From Granulicella sp. UBA5172 (GTDB lineage: Bacteria > Acidobacteriota > Terriglobia > Terriglobales > Acidobacteriaceae): a DNA stretch of 15,636 nt. The stretch lies in the NCBI GenBank assembly GCA_002413385.1, contig DHWW01000010.1, forward strand, positions 10,594 through 26,229. Reading direction: 5' to 3'. Below are positions 7,690 through 15,636 of the stretch, piece after piece (position 1 is the stretch's first letter; every line of letters begins with the position of its first letter). The notes under the pieces were generated by a model that was not told the DNA's origin, made no database searches, and saw only the letters and a program-made list of their open reading frames with translations. A program made the translations under genes and the position numbers.

Positions 7690-9669
7690 TCAATAGGGCC
7701 TGTGGGTTTCGGTAATACCTGGCCAATTGTCTGTGCGGAACGGCCCCGCAGGTAAGCCCGCCCCGTTGAATAACGCAGCCTCCGGATTTGACTGCCACGC
7801 ATAGCGAACCTGTGTGGGGTGCGGCACGGAAGGTGAGGACACCACCACCGTGTCCCCCTCGACGCGAGCATCCGCCCAGTACCACTTGTGATCGTCGCCG
7901 GCGATCGAGAAATCTCCCATTTTCGGGCGCCTGCTAACGAGGCCGCCATCCGCATGCGCGAAATGTAGCCGTACGGAACCGCTTCGTCGATCAACGGAAG
8001 TTAGGGTCGGGCCTTGGTAGGGGATCTTCACGTGATACTGAAGCGCAAGCGCACACCGCGCAAGCCGATCGCCCACGGGCTCCTTGTCCTTGGGATGAAG
8101 ATTGTCCGGGTCGCCGGTATCGATCATAACCGCGAGACAAGTGTTTGAAACCCTGGACGCGACGAGTGCCTGCGACTCACGCGTTTCGGCCCATCCATCG
8201 TCGGTCGGGATGTCGCTGTGATGGCCGAACGCAGGCAGGCTGACGATGTAGAAGGGGAAGTCGCCTTGGCCAAACAGGCGACGCCAGTCGTTGATCATGA
8301 CCGGAAGAATTTTCCGGTACTGGAAGCCTCGCTCCGAATTCTGTTCACCCTGGTACCAAAGGGCCCCGGTGACGGCGAGTGGGGCGATGGGTTCCAGCAT
8401 GCCTTGGTAAAGGACCGTTGGCATCACGGGCCAATTCTCATAGCCGATAGGAAGCGAGTGCCGGGGTCGCGCGTCCACGCTGAGGCGTCCCTTCCATTCG
8501 CCGGCCAGCGGAAGGCTAGTCTTATCTCCAAACACCAGGTGGAGGTCGTCTGGCTTTCCGAGAAAGCCGCCGTCAGCCTTGGTTTTCAGGACACGAATCG
8601 CAACGAGATTGCGACCTGGCTTCAACACGCCGTCGTGCAACGGATAAACGCGCGGGTTCTCCACCCATGCGCTGCCGCCGACGAGCTGGCCGTTGACGAA
8701 GACCGTGTCCATGCGTTCAATCTCTCCAAAGAAGATAAGAGCGCGACCGGGTGGCAGAGGGTCTGGCAGAACGATTTCTTTCCGAAACCAGGCGACGGCA
8801 GGAGAATCTGGAACGCCGAGTTCCTTGAAGCCACCCGGAAGTTGAACGTCTTTCCAGTCGGCGTCCTTCACTTCCGGCGAGGACCAGTTCCCTTTCAACC
8901 CGATGTCGAATTGGTCGCACCAGTGCATGACATAGTTGCCATATTCCGGCGCATTGGCAGCGGCGAGGCGTTGCACTTCGGCCAGCGGAATGTCAAAGTC
9001 GTGCAGGGGTCCAAGTGCCCCGGCGCTTGTCCAGGATTCTGCGGGCGTGCCTCCCAGGGCATCGATGACCAAGCCGATCGGCACATGAACGTCTTGCTGC
9101 ACGCGGCGCGCGAAGTAGTACGCGACCGCGGAAATGTCTCCCGCTGTCTCTGGCGAGACCACCTTCCACTCTCCATTCACAACAGAGGTGGGATGATACG
9201 CAGGATGCGCGGCCACCGAAAAGAAACGGATCTGTGGGTAATTCGCTGCCTTCACCTGCTCCGATCCGCCCAGTGCGCCGCGCAGTCCGAACTGCATGTT
9301 GGACTGACCTCCGCATAACCAGACATCGCCCACAAGCACGTTATGCAACGCTGCCGTCTGGTGACCCGTGATGGTCAGATCGTAAGGACCGCCCGTGGGA
9401 GGAGGCAGAAACGTCACAGACCAGCGATGGTCGGTGCCCGCAACCGCGGTGGCATGCTGCTTGCCGATGCGGAGCTCGATATGGTCCCCAGGATCTGACC
9501 AACCCCATAGCGTGTTAATTTTGCCCCGCTGCAACACCATATTGTCGCCGAACAACGGACTGACGAGAGGCAACGGCTGCGGGGCAAGATTCGACTGTGC
9601 CACAGCCCCGATCGATGAGGAGGCGATGAAGAAGAGAACGGAAGTTACTCGAATTAATCGGGCAATCAT
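7690..9669 (-). CDS. SASA-type (sialate O-acetylesterase-like) esterase with inserted beta-sandwich domain
   Basis: Exported SGNH-fold carbohydrate esterase, 659 aa. The ATG is at 9669, with AAGGAC 7 nt upstream inside the GH43 gene. Residues 1-25 are a signal peptide ending at AVAQ. The family block GDVWLCGGQSNM holds the nucleophile S123; WYQGEQNS is at about 438-445, and the Asp-His pair is D522/H525 in GDPDNLHPKDK. Between the two halves of the catalytic domain, about residues 255-385, lies an inserted beta-sandwich like the sugar-binding domain of GH2 enzymes (AWFRKEIVLP, DTVFVNGQLVGG, GRNLVAIRVL). Related proteins deacetylate sialic acid or plant glycans. Beside a GH43 xylosidase/arabinosidase, an acetyl-hemicellulose or acetyl-pectin substrate is more likely than sialic acid, but that is inference. 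The start overlaps the GH43 stop by 4 bp, implying translational coupling. Confidence 0.92.
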   Translation of the reverse strand: MIARLIRVTSVLFFIASSSIGAVAQSNLAPQPLPLVSPLFGDNMVLQRGKINTLWGWSDPGDHIELRIGKQHATAVAGTDHRWSVTFLPPPTGGPYDLTITGHQTAALHNVLVGDVWLCGGQSNMQFGLRGALGGSEQVKAANYPQIRFFSVAAHPAYHPTSVVNGEWKVVSPETAGDISAVAYYFARRVQQDVHVPIGLVIDALGGTPAESWTSAGALGPLHDFDIPLAEVQRLAAANAPEYGNYVMHWCDQFDIGLKGNWSSPEVKDADWKDVQLPGGFKELGVPDSPAVAWFRKEIVLPDPLPPGRALIFFGEIERMDTVFVNGQLVGGSAWVENPRVYPLHDGVLKPGRNLVAIRVLKTKADGGFLGKPDDLHLVFGDKTSLPLAGEWKGRLSVDARPRHSLPIGYENWPVMPTVLYQGMLEPIAPLAVTGALWYQGEQNSERGFQYRKILPVMINDWRRLFGQGDFPFYIVSLPAFGHHSDIPTDDGWAETRESQALVASRVSNTCLAVMIDTGDPDNLHPKDKEPVGDRLARCALALQYHVKIPYQGPTLTSVDRRSGSVRLHFAHADGGLVSRRPKMGDFSIAGDDHKWYWADARVEGDTVVVSSPSVPHPTQVRYAWQSNPEAALFNGAGLPAGPFRTDNWPGITETHRPY

Positions 9670-11333
9670 TCGTGAGGTCCTTGGGGTGGGAGTTCGACGG
9701 AATCAGTAGCAGTCGGTCCATCCAAGGTAAAGGAATGTATTTTTACCGAGCCGCCAAGGGATTGCGTCGCGTAGTTGAAGATGCCGAATCGGTATCCCAT
9801 GAAGAACGGCCAGTTCGCATTGAGAACGAACGGCGGTCCCAACCGGATAAATGTTGTACCGTCCAGGCTGTAGGAAAATACCGCTGTATGACCGGGCCCG
9901 GGATGAACATCCGCCCTCACCCGGAGCCAGACTCTTTTTCCTGTGACGCCAACACTGGCTACCTGGGTTCCGGTGCTGGCCGTGTTCCAATGCTTATCCA
10001 TCGTGATGTTGTTCACCAAGGCAATTTGCGTCTTCCCGGCGTCGCGCGTCAAACCGATCCACGCGGATGAGTCCCGGAGCATGACGAGTCCCGCTCGGTC
10101 GCCATCCTCCATATGTTCGTCGTCCAATTGAATCGTCGCCGTCGAGACAGGGCCAAGGATCCGGTGGGTCAACGTGTTCCGAGCGGAGTACAGATCCCGT
10201 GTGAGCGTGGCTGTCCGTAGGACGAGGCCCCGTTGCACCTTGAATTTTGAAACGTCCGGATTATGATTCCATTCCCACTCGGGACCCAGCGTAGGTCCAG
10301 CAAAGAGGTCCGTTCCGGTGAGCGATCGCAGGGGGTGAACCGATCCGCCAATGTCGGAGAACGGATACGAAGCAAGCCACTGATTTCCCGGCAGTTCTAC
10401 GGAAGGCCAACCGTCCTTATCCCAAGTGAGCGGCGCCAGCACGGGCACGCGGCCTCCGGGGTAAGCGTCGATGAAAGCCATATAGTACCAATCGCCTTTC
10501 GGTGTCTCGACAATGCCTCCCTGGTGCGGAACCCCGCTGTTCGGCACAGGGCTTTTCGCATCAATCAGTAGAGGCCTGATCTCGTAGGGACCAAAGGGTC
10601 CGGTAGTGGAGCGAAGCACATACTCCGCATTGGCTGGACGCGTTGCGAAGATGTAATAGTTCCCGTTGATCTTGTAGAAGCGCCAGCCTTCCAGCACTCC
10701 GATGGAGGGAGGCGTCTGAAAAACAACCTCTGACCGGACTTGGTGAGTCGCATCAGGGGACAACTGCGCGACATGCAGCGTGGTGTTTCCGTAAGCGACA
10801 TACGGAGTGTCATCGTCATCGATGAGGAGGCCGGCGTCGTAGTAACAATCGTCAAGAATCGCCTTTTGTGACCACGGGCCTTCCGCGGCGGGGGCCGTGT
10901 AAATATGTGTCTTCGAAAAACCAATGCAGCCGCCCCAGTAAAACGTACGGTTGCTCTTTCGATAACCAAGGAAGGAAGCCCAGCTACCCTTAACATAAGC
11001 GCGGCCGTCGTTGAGATCGTACGCCGGAGAGAAGTCGAGGACGGGGATGGAATGTCCCACGTACTCCCAATAAACGAGGTCGTAGGAGCGCAGGATCGGA
11101 GCGCCCGGAGAGTAATGCATATTGGACGCGGAATAATAGAACACGTCGCCAACGCGAATGATATCCAGGTCGGCTAAATGCTCCCACAGTACCGGATTTT
11201 GAAAGGTGCTAGCCGCTTGTTTTGTGCGCGCTGGCTGGGCGGTTGCGATCGACACGCCGCCTTGAGTGCTGGCAATGCTGGCGAGAACCAAACTGCCTAG
11301 CCAAATCGAAAGCCCGACCTTCTTCTTCAGCAT
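9666..11333 (-). CDS. GH43 arabinofuranosidase / beta-xylosidase with C-terminal beta-sandwich
   Basis: Exported inverting glycosidase of family GH43, 555 aa from the chosen start. ATG 11333 is preferred because GGAG lies 5 nt upstream and the protein then begins with a clean signal peptide (MLKKKVGLSIWLG..., to about residue 32). The frame is open to 11390, giving a 574-aa alternative with no signal sequence at its end. The five-bladed propeller starts at TFQNPVLWEHLADLDIIRVGD. By alignment with the family, D55 is the general base, D166 (YYDAGLL) the pKa modulator and E215 (VLEGWRFYKING) the general acid. The C-terminal part, about 330-550, is a concanavalin-like sandwich common in GH43 xylosidases (SARNTLTHRILGP, then the MLRDSSAWIGL region). 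The FQNPVL...SASNMHYSPGAP pattern suggests the arabinofuranosidase/xylosidase subfamilies. It releases arabinose or xylose from arabinoxylan or arabinan. It shares an ATGA overlap with the SASA esterase and probably forms an operon with it. Confidence 0.92.
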   Translation of the reverse strand: MLKKKVGLSIWLGSLVLASIASTQGGVSIATAQPARTKQAASTFQNPVLWEHLADLDIIRVGDVFYYSASNMHYSPGAPILRSYDLVYWEYVGHSIPVLDFSPAYDLNDGRAYVKGSWASFLGYRKSNRTFYWGGCIGFSKTHIYTAPAAEGPWSQKAILDDCYYDAGLLIDDDDTPYVAYGNTTLHVAQLSPDATHQVRSEVVFQTPPSIGVLEGWRFYKINGNYYIFATRPANAEYVLRSTTGPFGPYEIRPLLIDAKSPVPNSGVPHQGGIVETPKGDWYYMAFIDAYPGGRVPVLAPLTWDKDGWPSVELPGNQWLASYPFSDIGGSVHPLRSLTGTDLFAGPTLGPEWEWNHNPDVSKFKVQRGLVLRTATLTRDLYSARNTLTHRILGPVSTATIQLDDEHMEDGDRAGLVMLRDSSAWIGLTRDAGKTQIALVNNITMDKHWNTASTGTQVASVGVTGKRVWLRVRADVHPGPGHTAVFSYSLDGTTFIRLGPPFVLNANWPFFMGYRFGIFNYATQSLGGSVKIHSFTLDGPTATDSVELPPQGPHE

Positions 11334-11354
11334 CCGTTCTCCATCACTTCCCCG

Positions 11355-11383
11355 GACGGGCGCATCCCGCGTGAGCTCCCGTC
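11355..11383 (-). other. Hairpin in the leader before GH43
   Basis: On the minus strand GACGGG pairs with CCCGTC, enclosing an inner CGC/GCG pair around a 5-nt loop and leaving a 6-nt bulge on the 5' side. The structure lies 21 nt before the GH43 ATG. It has no T-tract. It could be a leader structure or chance in GC-rich DNA. Confidence 0.25.
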
Positions 11384-11510
11384 TATGCACCCGAACCTAG
11401 ATCGTCCTCGGCAACGTAGTGACCGCATTGGAGTGAGCGAGCAACTCGGAGGGCTGACACACTTTGCTGCACAAGCTCACTTGGCGTCAATCGGCAAAGG
11501 AGTCGTCGCG

Positions 11511-12446
11511 CTAATGCGTGGGACTGGGCAGCAGAAATGGCGAACAACATGGCTTTTCGGCTGGCTGAAATTCCATGAGTTCCGCGCGCGTCCCATCAGG
11601 GTCATACAGATTTAATTGCCATTTGCCGTCGCGGCCAAGCTGCGGAGGGCTATGTTTACCCGTGAGCCCGTCGCGCTCGAAAAGAACGTCGTAACTGTGC
11701 TCAACATTCTGTATGCCGAGCGCAAAGTGATCCAGGACGCCAGCGGTCTCCTGCGACATAGCCGCTGGGATGCCTGTCTTCTCTGGCCCCTTCGCGGTCA
11801 TGTACTCCACCCAGTCCTGGCCGTCTGGAAGTTGCATCGAGATCCAGTCCGCTGAATCGTCTTTCATCCCGCCGTGCCAATATGGACGAAACCCGAGCAG
11901 CCCAATGTAGAAAGCATCTTCCGTGGGCACGTCGTGCACGATGTAGCCGACATGCATGATGTGCTCGCTGACCGAGCTCGCTGGCACGGTCGGCGGGTGT
12001 AGCGGAGGCTGGACAAACTCAATCCGGTTTCCTTCCGGATCCTTCACCGCAAAGTAGACACTGCCATCCGTGGCCTTGGTAACCGCAGTTGGCACCACGA
12101 TGTTGTGAGCATCCAGGTAACGCCTCATCGCCTCAGCGTTCGCGGTGTTATAGCCCACTCCATGGAACCTGTTCTTCGGATCCTGTTCGTCCGCCGGCAG
12201 CGGCAGCACTTCTATGAATTGAACTGCATTGAAGTAGTAGCGCACCCCGGCTGGATCCTGTGGATCCACGCCCTCGGTCGCACCCAGATCATGCACATAG
12301 AAATGCTCGGTCTTCACCGCGTCCGTGCTGTAGACACTCAGGTGGGAGACACTGCTCAGCTTCGGCCGTTGCAGGCTCTCCTGGCCGTTCGCACTCACTC
12401 CGCTCAACAATAACGTACCCAGGGTGACCGCCAACATCCTCTTCAT
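11511..12446 (-). CDS. Exported VOC-superfamily protein (four beta-alpha-beta-beta-beta modules)
   Basis: This is a 311-aa protein of the vicinal oxygen chelate (glyoxalase / extradiol dioxygenase / bleomycin-resistance) superfamily. I chose ATG 12446, which has GGAGAG 9 nt upstream and gives a signal peptide MKRMLAVTLGTLLLSGVSANGQ; the frame extends 8 codons further, to 12470. Four repeating modules can be traced by their His and Glu positions: H35...E79, H95...E143, H165...E214 and H240...E289. Segments such as VSHLSVYS, KDPEGNRIEFVQ, IMHVGYIV and YDPDGTRAELMEF are typical of the fold. This layout usually forms metal sites between paired modules. Known relatives are mainly cytoplasmic isomerases, dioxygenases or binding proteins. 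An exported copy next to aromatic-ester and hemicellulose hydrolases could act on a released phenolic or on a modified sugar; no substrate can be assigned. It ends in TAG, 177 bp before GH43. Confidence 0.85.
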   Translation of the reverse strand: MKRMLAVTLGTLLLSGVSANGQESLQRPKLSSVSHLSVYSTDAVKTEHFYVHDLGATEGVDPQDPAGVRYYFNAVQFIEVLPLPADEQDPKNRFHGVGYNTANAEAMRRYLDAHNIVVPTAVTKATDGSVYFAVKDPEGNRIEFVQPPLHPPTVPASSVSEHIMHVGYIVHDVPTEDAFYIGLLGFRPYWHGGMKDDSADWISMQLPDGQDWVEYMTAKGPEKTGIPAAMSQETAGVLDHFALGIQNVEHSYDVLFERDGLTGKHSPPQLGRDGKWQLNLYDPDGTRAELMEFQPAEKPCCSPFLLPSPTH

Positions 12447-12582
12447 CAATTCGCACTCTCCCGCCCGCATGAGCCCGACCTCACTCCAGACATAATTACA
12501 GTCCGCAACGATCCTAACGCACTCGGTAGATACTCCGTCTCACCGGACGAAAAGCACTTCCCGACAAACTTTCTCACCCTGG

Positions 12583-13431
12583 CTAGCGCATCGTGGCGGC
12601 CGCGTTCTCGAGCACGACGTTCGACAACACTGCCGTGTCCGTCTTATCCGGAACATGAGCGCAAAATCCGATGCCAACATAAAACGGGCCATCAATGTGC
12701 AGCTGAATCGGCGGTCCGAACGCATGCATAGGCTCGCCGTCCACGCTCACCAAGAGTGTGAACTCATCACCCTTCTTCTCGATGCCGATCCGCTTCGCAA
12801 GGACCGGAACCAGGCTGTCCGGAGACTTGCCGTCAGGAAGCCCGCGGCCGCCGATCCGGTACTCCATATCCTTAACACGAACATCTTTCTCCGGCCGTTG
12901 AGCAAGTTGGATCATGCCGCCGCCATGTAGCGCGACCAATACCTCTTTCGAGTCATCGTCGAGATCCTGCCGGATAACCAGCACGGCTTTGCGATCCTCA
13001 TAGCCATTCGGGTTCGGAAACGTGATGTCCGCCGCAAGGGAAACGTCGCCTGACATTTTATTCCACAAAAATCGGAGTTCGTCGCGCGTGTACCAGACGT
13101 TGTAACCCGCTGAAGTGATCGTGTACTGCCGCCTGTCAGGGTCGTAACTGGCATTTCCTGGCAGCAGCGCACCTCCCACGTCAGACTGTCCCTCGAAGAT
13201 GCCAATAGCCCTCTGCGACGTCCGGGTAGGTCGATGGAAGTCCGGCGGCGGCGCGACCTGTGTGTGTGTCGCTGAGCCCGGCTGTGCCCAGTCGGGTGTC
13301 GCTGGCTTCGCAGAGGGAGGAACTTCCTGCGCAAGAAGCAGATGCGGTGCCACACAGAGCGCCGGACCCAGCACCAGGGCCGTTGCACAGTGACCCCATC
13401 GAATTTCGAGCCGCGCAAAAAACTTCCTCAT
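12583..13431 (-). CDS. Exported concanavalin-A-like (DUF1349-like) domain protein
   Basis: This is a 282-aa exported protein of unknown function. ATG 13431 is chosen because AGGA lies 5 nt upstream and the protein then starts MRKFFARLEI, giving a signal peptide to about residue 35 (LLLAQ). The frame is open a further 19 codons upstream. Residues 36-70 are a Pro-rich linker. From about 75 to the end the protein resembles the concanavalin-A-like, DUF1349-type sandwich that in Acidobacteria is found alone or joined to Tol/PD40 propellers. Key blocks are IGIFEGQSDVGG, YNVWYTRDELRFLWNKMSGD and PFYVGIGFCAH. I see no obvious catalytic residues, so a carbohydrate-binding role is the simplest reading. 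It lies 57 bp after the oxidoreductase and 136 bp before the VOC gene on the same strand. It could instead be an uncharacterised sugar-acting enzyme, since 3-keto-disaccharide hydrolases (formerly DUF1080) share this kind of fold; I do not see enough to claim that. Confidence 0.75.
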   Translation of the reverse strand: MRKFFARLEIRWGHCATALVLGPALCVAPHLLLAQEVPPSAKPATPDWAQPGSATHTQVAPPPDFHRPTRTSQRAIGIFEGQSDVGGALLPGNASYDPDRRQYTITSAGYNVWYTRDELRFLWNKMSGDVSLAADITFPNPNGYEDRKAVLVIRQDLDDDSKEVLVALHGGGMIQLAQRPEKDVRVKDMEYRIGGRGLPDGKSPDSLVPVLAKRIGIEKKGDEFTLLVSVDGEPMHAFGPPIQLHIDGPFYVGIGFCAHVPDKTDTAVLSNVVLENAAATMR

Positions 13432-13488
13432 CGTTATCCTCTGGTCAGGGCGCGACCGACCGGCCTCTTCCCCGCTTTCAATGTCCAC

Positions 13489-14648
13489 TCAAAAAGCAGA
13501 CGTCGTCCTCGGCATCGCGGTCCACGCGGACCCGTTCTGAGCCGACTGCAACACCGCCAAAATAAACTGAACTCCTTGCAGTCCATCCTCGACTCCCGGC
13601 ACCAGGAGCGCTCGCGGATCCGGTGCGTGCCCCTCCAGCCGCGCGTTCATCTGCTCCGCCAGATCGAGATAAAGCTGCGCAAACGCTTCGAAGTATCCTT
13701 CTGGATGCCCCGCGGGAATTCGTGTGGCCCACTGCGCCGCACCTCCCGCTCCGGGACCACCTCGCGTGATCAGCCGAGGCTGTTCTCCAAGCGGCGAAAA
13801 GTGCAGATAGTTCGGGTTCTCCTGCTCCCAAACCAACCCACCTTTGTCTCCATAAATTCTCAGCTTTAAATGGTTCTCGTTCCCGACCGCAATCTGCGAA
13901 GCCCACAAACTCCCCTTCGCCCCGCCTGCAAAACGCAGCATCAACTGAACGTTGTCATCTAGCCGCCTGCCTGGAACGAACGTGGTCAGATCCGCCGCGA
14001 GCTCCGTGCACCGTAGTCCGGTGGTAAAGCACGCAAGGTGAAACGCATGCGTCCCGATGTCTCCAAGACACCCAGCTGGGCCACTGCGCGCAGGGTCGGT
14101 CCGCCAGTCGGCTTGCTTCGATCCAGTCACCTCCAGCGGCGTCGAAAGCCAATCCTGCGCATACTCCACCTGCACCATACGAACAGCGCCAAGCTCGCCG
14201 GCGAGCACCATCTCCCTCGCCTGTCTAACAAGCGGATAACCCACATACGTGTGGGTCAGTCCGAAGATTAACCCCGTGCGCTTCACCGTATCCGAAAGAT
14301 CCAGCGCGTCGTCAAGCGTCGTCGTCAGCGGTTTGTCACAAATCACATGAATTCCTGCCTCGAGAAACACTCAGCTACTGCATGATGCAGGTGGTTCGGC
14401 GTCACAATCGCAACTGCATCGATCCGGTCGTCGCGCCTGGCCTCTTCCCTGGCCATCTCGGCGAAGCTCGCGTACGCCCGCGGGATATGCAGCTCCTTCG
14501 CGGCTGCCAACGACTTTTCCGGATCGGAAGAAAGCGCGGCGGCCACCAGCTCAAACCGGTCATCCAGCCTCGCCGCGGTCCTGTGCACTGCGCCGATGAA
14601 CGCTCCCGGACCGCCCCCGACCATCCCCAACCTTAACCGTCTACTCAA
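13489..14648 (-). pseudogene. Gfo/Idh/MocA-family oxidoreductase, frameshifted
   Basis: NAD(P)-dependent sugar oxidoreductase split by one frameshift. The proposed start is TTG 14648, with GGAG 5 nt upstream; the protein then begins MSRRLRLGMVGGGPGAFIG, as intact relatives do. The first frame reads through the Rossmann segment and VTPNHLHHAVAE, then goes wrong at 14370 (ECFSRQEFM) and stops at 14343. The second frame resumes at once with FLEAGIHVICDKPL, which carries the catalytic Lys of the CDKP motif. It continues through [10 protein letters not shown] to TGA at 13489. Restoring one missing base near 14370 gives about 386 aa, the usual family length. No slippery heptamer is visible at the junction. 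Intact members oxidise or reduce sugars and polyols and often pair with a TIM-barrel isomerase like the one 35 bp upstream. A sequencing error is possible for this lesion alone, but the neighbour is also broken. Confidence 0.85.
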
Positions 14649-14683
14649 CGTTGCTCCATTCGCTGACTGCAACTTTCAGAACT

Positions 14684-15636
14684 TTATCCTTGCTCGCTTA
14701 GGCCAAGTAACCGGCGAATCGCCGCTGAATCCACGCCAGCGTCCGCGAAGTCATCGAACGATCGTCCCGTCGCCTGGATGATGTGCCGCGCAATAAACGG
14801 CGCTCCCTCCGCGGCACCCTGTTCCGCGCTCTTGATGCAGCACTCCTATTCCATCACCGCCCATCCGTCAAATCCATACTGTGTCAGCTTAGAAAAGATG
14901 CCCCCGAAGTCCACCTGCCCATCCCCCAGCGACCGAAACCGGCCGGCCCGCTTAATCCATTGCTGAAACCCGCCATACACTCCCTGCCGGCCCGTAGGGT
15001 TGAACTCCGCATCCTTCACATGAAACATCTTGATGCGCGAGTGATACGAGTCGAGGTATTCGAGGTAATCGAGCTGCTGCAAAACAAAGTGACTGGGGTC
15101 GTACAATACATTGCACCGCGGGTGCTCGTGCAGCAGATCTAGAAACATCTCGAAGGACGCGCCGTCGTGCAGGTCCTCGCCCGGATGAACTTCGTAGCAG
15201 AGGTCAACGTCATGCCGATCAAAGACATCAAGGATCGGCCGCCAGCGCTTTGCCAACTCGGCAAACGCCGTCTCGATTAGCCCGACAGGCCGCTGCGGCC
15301 AGGGATACAGGTAAGGCCATGCCAGCGCGCCGGAAAACGTGGCATGCGCCTTCAGCCCAAGGTTCTTGGACGCTTTCGCCGCAAACCCAAGCTGCTCCAC
15401 CGCCCAGACCTGCCGCGCCACCGGATCTCCTTGCACGGCCCTGGGCGCAAAGCTGTCGAAGAGTGAATCGTAGGCCGGATGAACCGCGACCAGTTTGCCC
15501 CTGCAGGTGCGTCGAGAGCTCCGTCAATGCCAGCCCCTCTCCAGCGAGCACTCCAAGGATTTCGGCGCAGTATGCCTTGCTCTCCGCAGCCAGTTTTCAG
15601 GTCGAAGAGCCGCGCATCCCACGTAGGAATCTGCAC
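14684..15636 (-). pseudogene. Sugar phosphate isomerase/epimerase-like TIM barrel, multiply broken and partial
   Basis: Remnant of a xylose-isomerase-like TIM-barrel protein (AP-endonuclease 2 superfamily); its N-terminus lies beyond the window edge. Reading from 15636, VQIPTWDARLFDLKT is in one frame. An extra base at about 15590-15591 moves the sequence to a second frame (AAESKAYCAEILGVLAGEG...STHLQGQ). An extra A in the run 15494-15496 moves it to a third (LVAVHPAYDSLFDSFAP). That frame holds the metal-site blocks CYEVHPGEDLHDG, LYDPSHFVLQQLDY and FHVKDAEFNPTGRQGVYGG. At 14846-14848 a TAG replaces the Trp codon expected after WAVME. The same frame then continues with sensible family sequence (ECCIKSAEQGAAEG...) to TAA at 14684. 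Intact relatives are about 350 aa and isomerise or epimerise sugars, sometimes in keto-sugar pathways with Gfo/Idh partners. Three independent lesions make this a decayed gene unless the assembly is poor here. The partner oxidoreductase follows 35 bp downstream. Confidence 0.88.

Noticed and set aside
8218..9318. Plus-strand open frame of 366 codons opposite the SASA gene
   Set aside because: It is antisense to well-conserved SASA motifs and itself shows no family motif.
14343..14372. Programmed -1 frameshift in the oxidoreductase
   Set aside because: No X-XXY-YYZ slippery site or obvious downstream structure, and this family is not known to use frameshifting.
14846..14848. Amber codon as recoding (readthrough or a special amino acid)
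   Set aside because: Relatives have Trp here, TAG ends several intact genes in the window, and the same gene has two frameshifts; simple decay explains it.

Overview
The window looks like chromosomal DNA of a GC-rich, plant-polymer-degrading soil bacterium. The mix of families points to Acidobacteriota, class Terriglobia (relatives of Granulicella, Terriglobus, Edaphobacter): a secreted tannase/feruloyl-esterase family protein, GH42, GH3 with a PA14 insert, GH43, a sialate-O-acetylesterase-like (SASA) protein, a secreted vicinal-oxygen-chelate (VOC) protein, and a Gfo/Idh oxidoreductase next to a TIM-barrel sugar isomerase. This assignment is inference from protein style; there is no rRNA marker. 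I see no tRNA, rRNA, CRISPR array, insertion sequence or phage gene.

Plus-strand half (1-7359): the 3' end of a tannase-family esterase, then a secreted GH42 beta-galactosidase-like enzyme. A 475-bp non-coding stretch follows, carrying two close inverted repeats. Next comes a two-gene unit, 30 bp apart: a GH3 beta-xylosidase/beta-glucosidase with an inserted PA14 domain, and a type-B carboxylesterase with a Tat-like leader.

A 330-bp convergent gap (7360-7689) separates this from the minus-strand half. In transcription order (right to left) that half holds: a broken sugar-phosphate-isomerase-like gene (two frameshifts and an amber stop, running off the window edge), a Gfo/Idh/MocA oxidoreductase broken by one frameshift, a secreted concanavalin-A-like/DUF1349-like protein, a secreted four-module VOC protein, a GH43 arabinofuranosidase/xylosidase, and a SASA-type esterase whose start overlaps the GH43 stop by 4 bp (ATGA).

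Taken together this is a hemicellulose/pectin side-chain locus. Exported esterases (tannase family, carboxylesterase, SASA) would remove aromatic or acetyl groups, GH43 and GH42 would trim arabinose/xylose and galactose, and GH3 would finish xylo- or gluco-oligosaccharides. The oxidoreductase/isomerase pair belongs to families that act together on sugars, sometimes by a 3-keto-sugar route, but both copies look inactivated here.

The most unusual points are the clustered lesions in the last 1.3 kb, the exported four-module VOC protein embedded among polysaccharide enzymes, and the double inverted repeat before the GH3 gene. I do not see a clearly new defence or mobile system.
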